DNA from: Streptomyces omiyaensis
GTDB lineage: Bacteria > Actinomycetota > Actinomycetes > Streptomycetales > Streptomycetaceae
Assembly (NCBI RefSeq): GCF_014650895.1
Contig: NZ_BMVV01000016.1
Span: forward strand, 1 to 64,000
DNA: 64,000 bases
Direction: 5' to 3'
The notes below the pieces were generated by a model that searched no databases, was not told where the DNA came from, and was given only the letters and a program-made list of their open reading frames with translations. Positions 63,452 through 64,000 of this stretch are shown here, one piece after another; the stretch's first letter is position 1, and every line of letters starts with the position of its first letter. Position numbers and translations under genes: made by a program.

Positions 63452-63477
63452 CCGATCGCGTGTGATTCACTGATCGG
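63452..63477. promoter_or_regulatory. Palindrome directly before the last TetR gene
   Basis: CCGATC and GATCGG form 6-bp arms around a 14-base centre containing GTGATTCAC. It ends two bases before the ATG. An autoregulatory operator overlapping the start is the likely meaning; the lack of a ribosome site suggests a leaderless message. Confidence 0.55.
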
Positions 63478-63478
63478 C

Positions 63479-64000
63479 ATGGTTCCCGCCTCCCCGTCCG
63501 CCCGCCCCGTCCCGGCCACCCGGCCGCGCAACCGCAGACAGCTCATCCTCGACGCGGCCGGGCGGGTCTTCAGCGAGCGCGGCTACCACGCCGCCTCCAT
63601 GGAGGAGGTCGCCGTCGGCGTGGGCATCACCGCGACCGCGCTGTACCGGCACTTCCCGAACAAGTACGCGCTGTTCGCGGAGTGCGCCGATGTCATGGTG
63701 GACGGGCTGGTGGAGGCGCTCGACGAGGTGGCGCCCGAGGCGCCCCTGGCCGAGGTCCTCACGGCCGCCGCCCGCATCACCATCGCCCATCGCGCGTCGG
63801 GCGGGGTGTACCGGTGGGAGGCGCGGTACCTCAACCGCGAGGACCGCCGACGGCTCGGGGGGAAGTTCGACCGCCTCGTGGAACGGGTGGACGCCGCCGT
63901 GCAGGACGAGCGCCCGCTGCCCGACGCGCGCCTGCGGGCCACGGCGGCCCTCGGCGCGATCGGGTCCATCACCATGCACCACACCTCCATCGCCCCCCGG
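63479..64000 (+). CDS. TetR-family regulator, cut by the window end
   Basis: The first 174 codons of a TetR protein; the stop lies beyond base 64000. The DNA-binding domain is RRQLILDAAGRVFSERGYHAASMEEVAVGVGITATALYRHFPNKYALFAECADVMVDGL, recognition helix ITATALYRHF. The start of the ligand domain follows (APLAEVLTAAARITIAHRASGGVYRWEARYLNREDRRRLGG), with the YRWEARYL segment seen in TetR proteins next to acyl-CoA dehydrogenase genes. It probably belongs with acyl-CoA metabolism genes beyond the window. Confidence 0.9.
   Translation, partial: MVPASPSARPVPATRPRNRRQLILDAAGRVFSERGYHAASMEEVAVGVGITATALYRHFPNKYALFAECADVMVDGLVEALDEVAPEAPLAEVLTAAARITIAHRASGGVYRWEARYLNREDRRRLGGKFDRLVERVDAAVQDERPLPDARLRATAALGAIGSITMHHTSIAPR

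Overview
The window is high-GC actinobacterial chromosome, almost certainly Streptomyces. Third codon positions are nearly all G/C, GTG and TTG starts are common, and coding is dense. Typical streptomycete content includes secreted modular chitinase and mannanase, a CseB-type two-component pair, a Tat phospholipase C, and operator-like sites resembling DasR, CebR and PhoP boxes. No rRNA, tRNA or CRISPR array was recognised.

Layout. 0.4-12.5 kb: housekeeping and orphan genes (FKBP isomerase, SAM methyltransferase, DHFR-like reductase, R2K-type ATP-grasp protein) around an unusual translationally coupled operon: a protein with three Nudix domains, an unknown protein and a PIMT-like methyltransferase. 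This is followed by a broken PIG-L deacetylase and a double-Nudix protein. 12.7-17.0 kb: an envelope-stress-like set of response regulator, sensor kinase, DD-carboxypeptidase-like enzyme and VanJ-like membrane phosphatase, with two 4-bp start/stop overlaps. 17.1-19.2 kb: a GH18 chitinase with a promoter carrying two DasR-like repeats.

20.4-33.6 kb is an accessory 'graveyard'. It holds remnants of IS256-, ISL3- and IS5-type transposases, a tyrosine recombinase with two lesions beside a truncated HTH gene, and a frameshifted C5 DNA methyltransferase containing a (Gly-Phe)n repeat. It also holds several very small genes, a family of FFExGKTY proteins, two tandem membrane-anchored coiled-coil paralogues, a nonsense-mutated SLOG-like gene, and a 1.34-kb IS5-like element with clear terminal repeats, a TAA target duplication and an unrelated passenger gene inside it.

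33.7-46.3 kb: secreted functions. Two paralogous endonuclease/exonuclease/phosphatase (EEP) plus FG-GAP proteins flank an NmrA-like/TetR divergent pair. A GH5_8-like beta-mannanase lies behind a perfect CebR box, and a very large phospholipase C lies behind a PHO-box-like repeat. 46.3-49.5 kb: small metabolic and regulatory genes (iron-permease-like, VOC, ArsR/aldo-keto reductase pair).

49.7-61.9 kb: a catabolic block. It encodes acyl-CoA ligase, zinc alcohol dehydrogenase, acyl-CoA dehydrogenase, thiolase, FadB-type bifunctional enzyme, nitronate-monooxygenase-like flavoprotein, MpaB-like oxygenase and aldehyde dehydrogenase. Together these could take an alcohol or aldehyde to the acid and its CoA ester and then through beta-oxidation. 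A TetR gene, a DUF4334 gene and a second, cut-off TetR gene follow. A 167-bp element with perfect 17-bp terminal repeats sits between the acyl-CoA dehydrogenase and thiolase genes.

All functional statements are from reading the sequence and recalling families; no database search was run.
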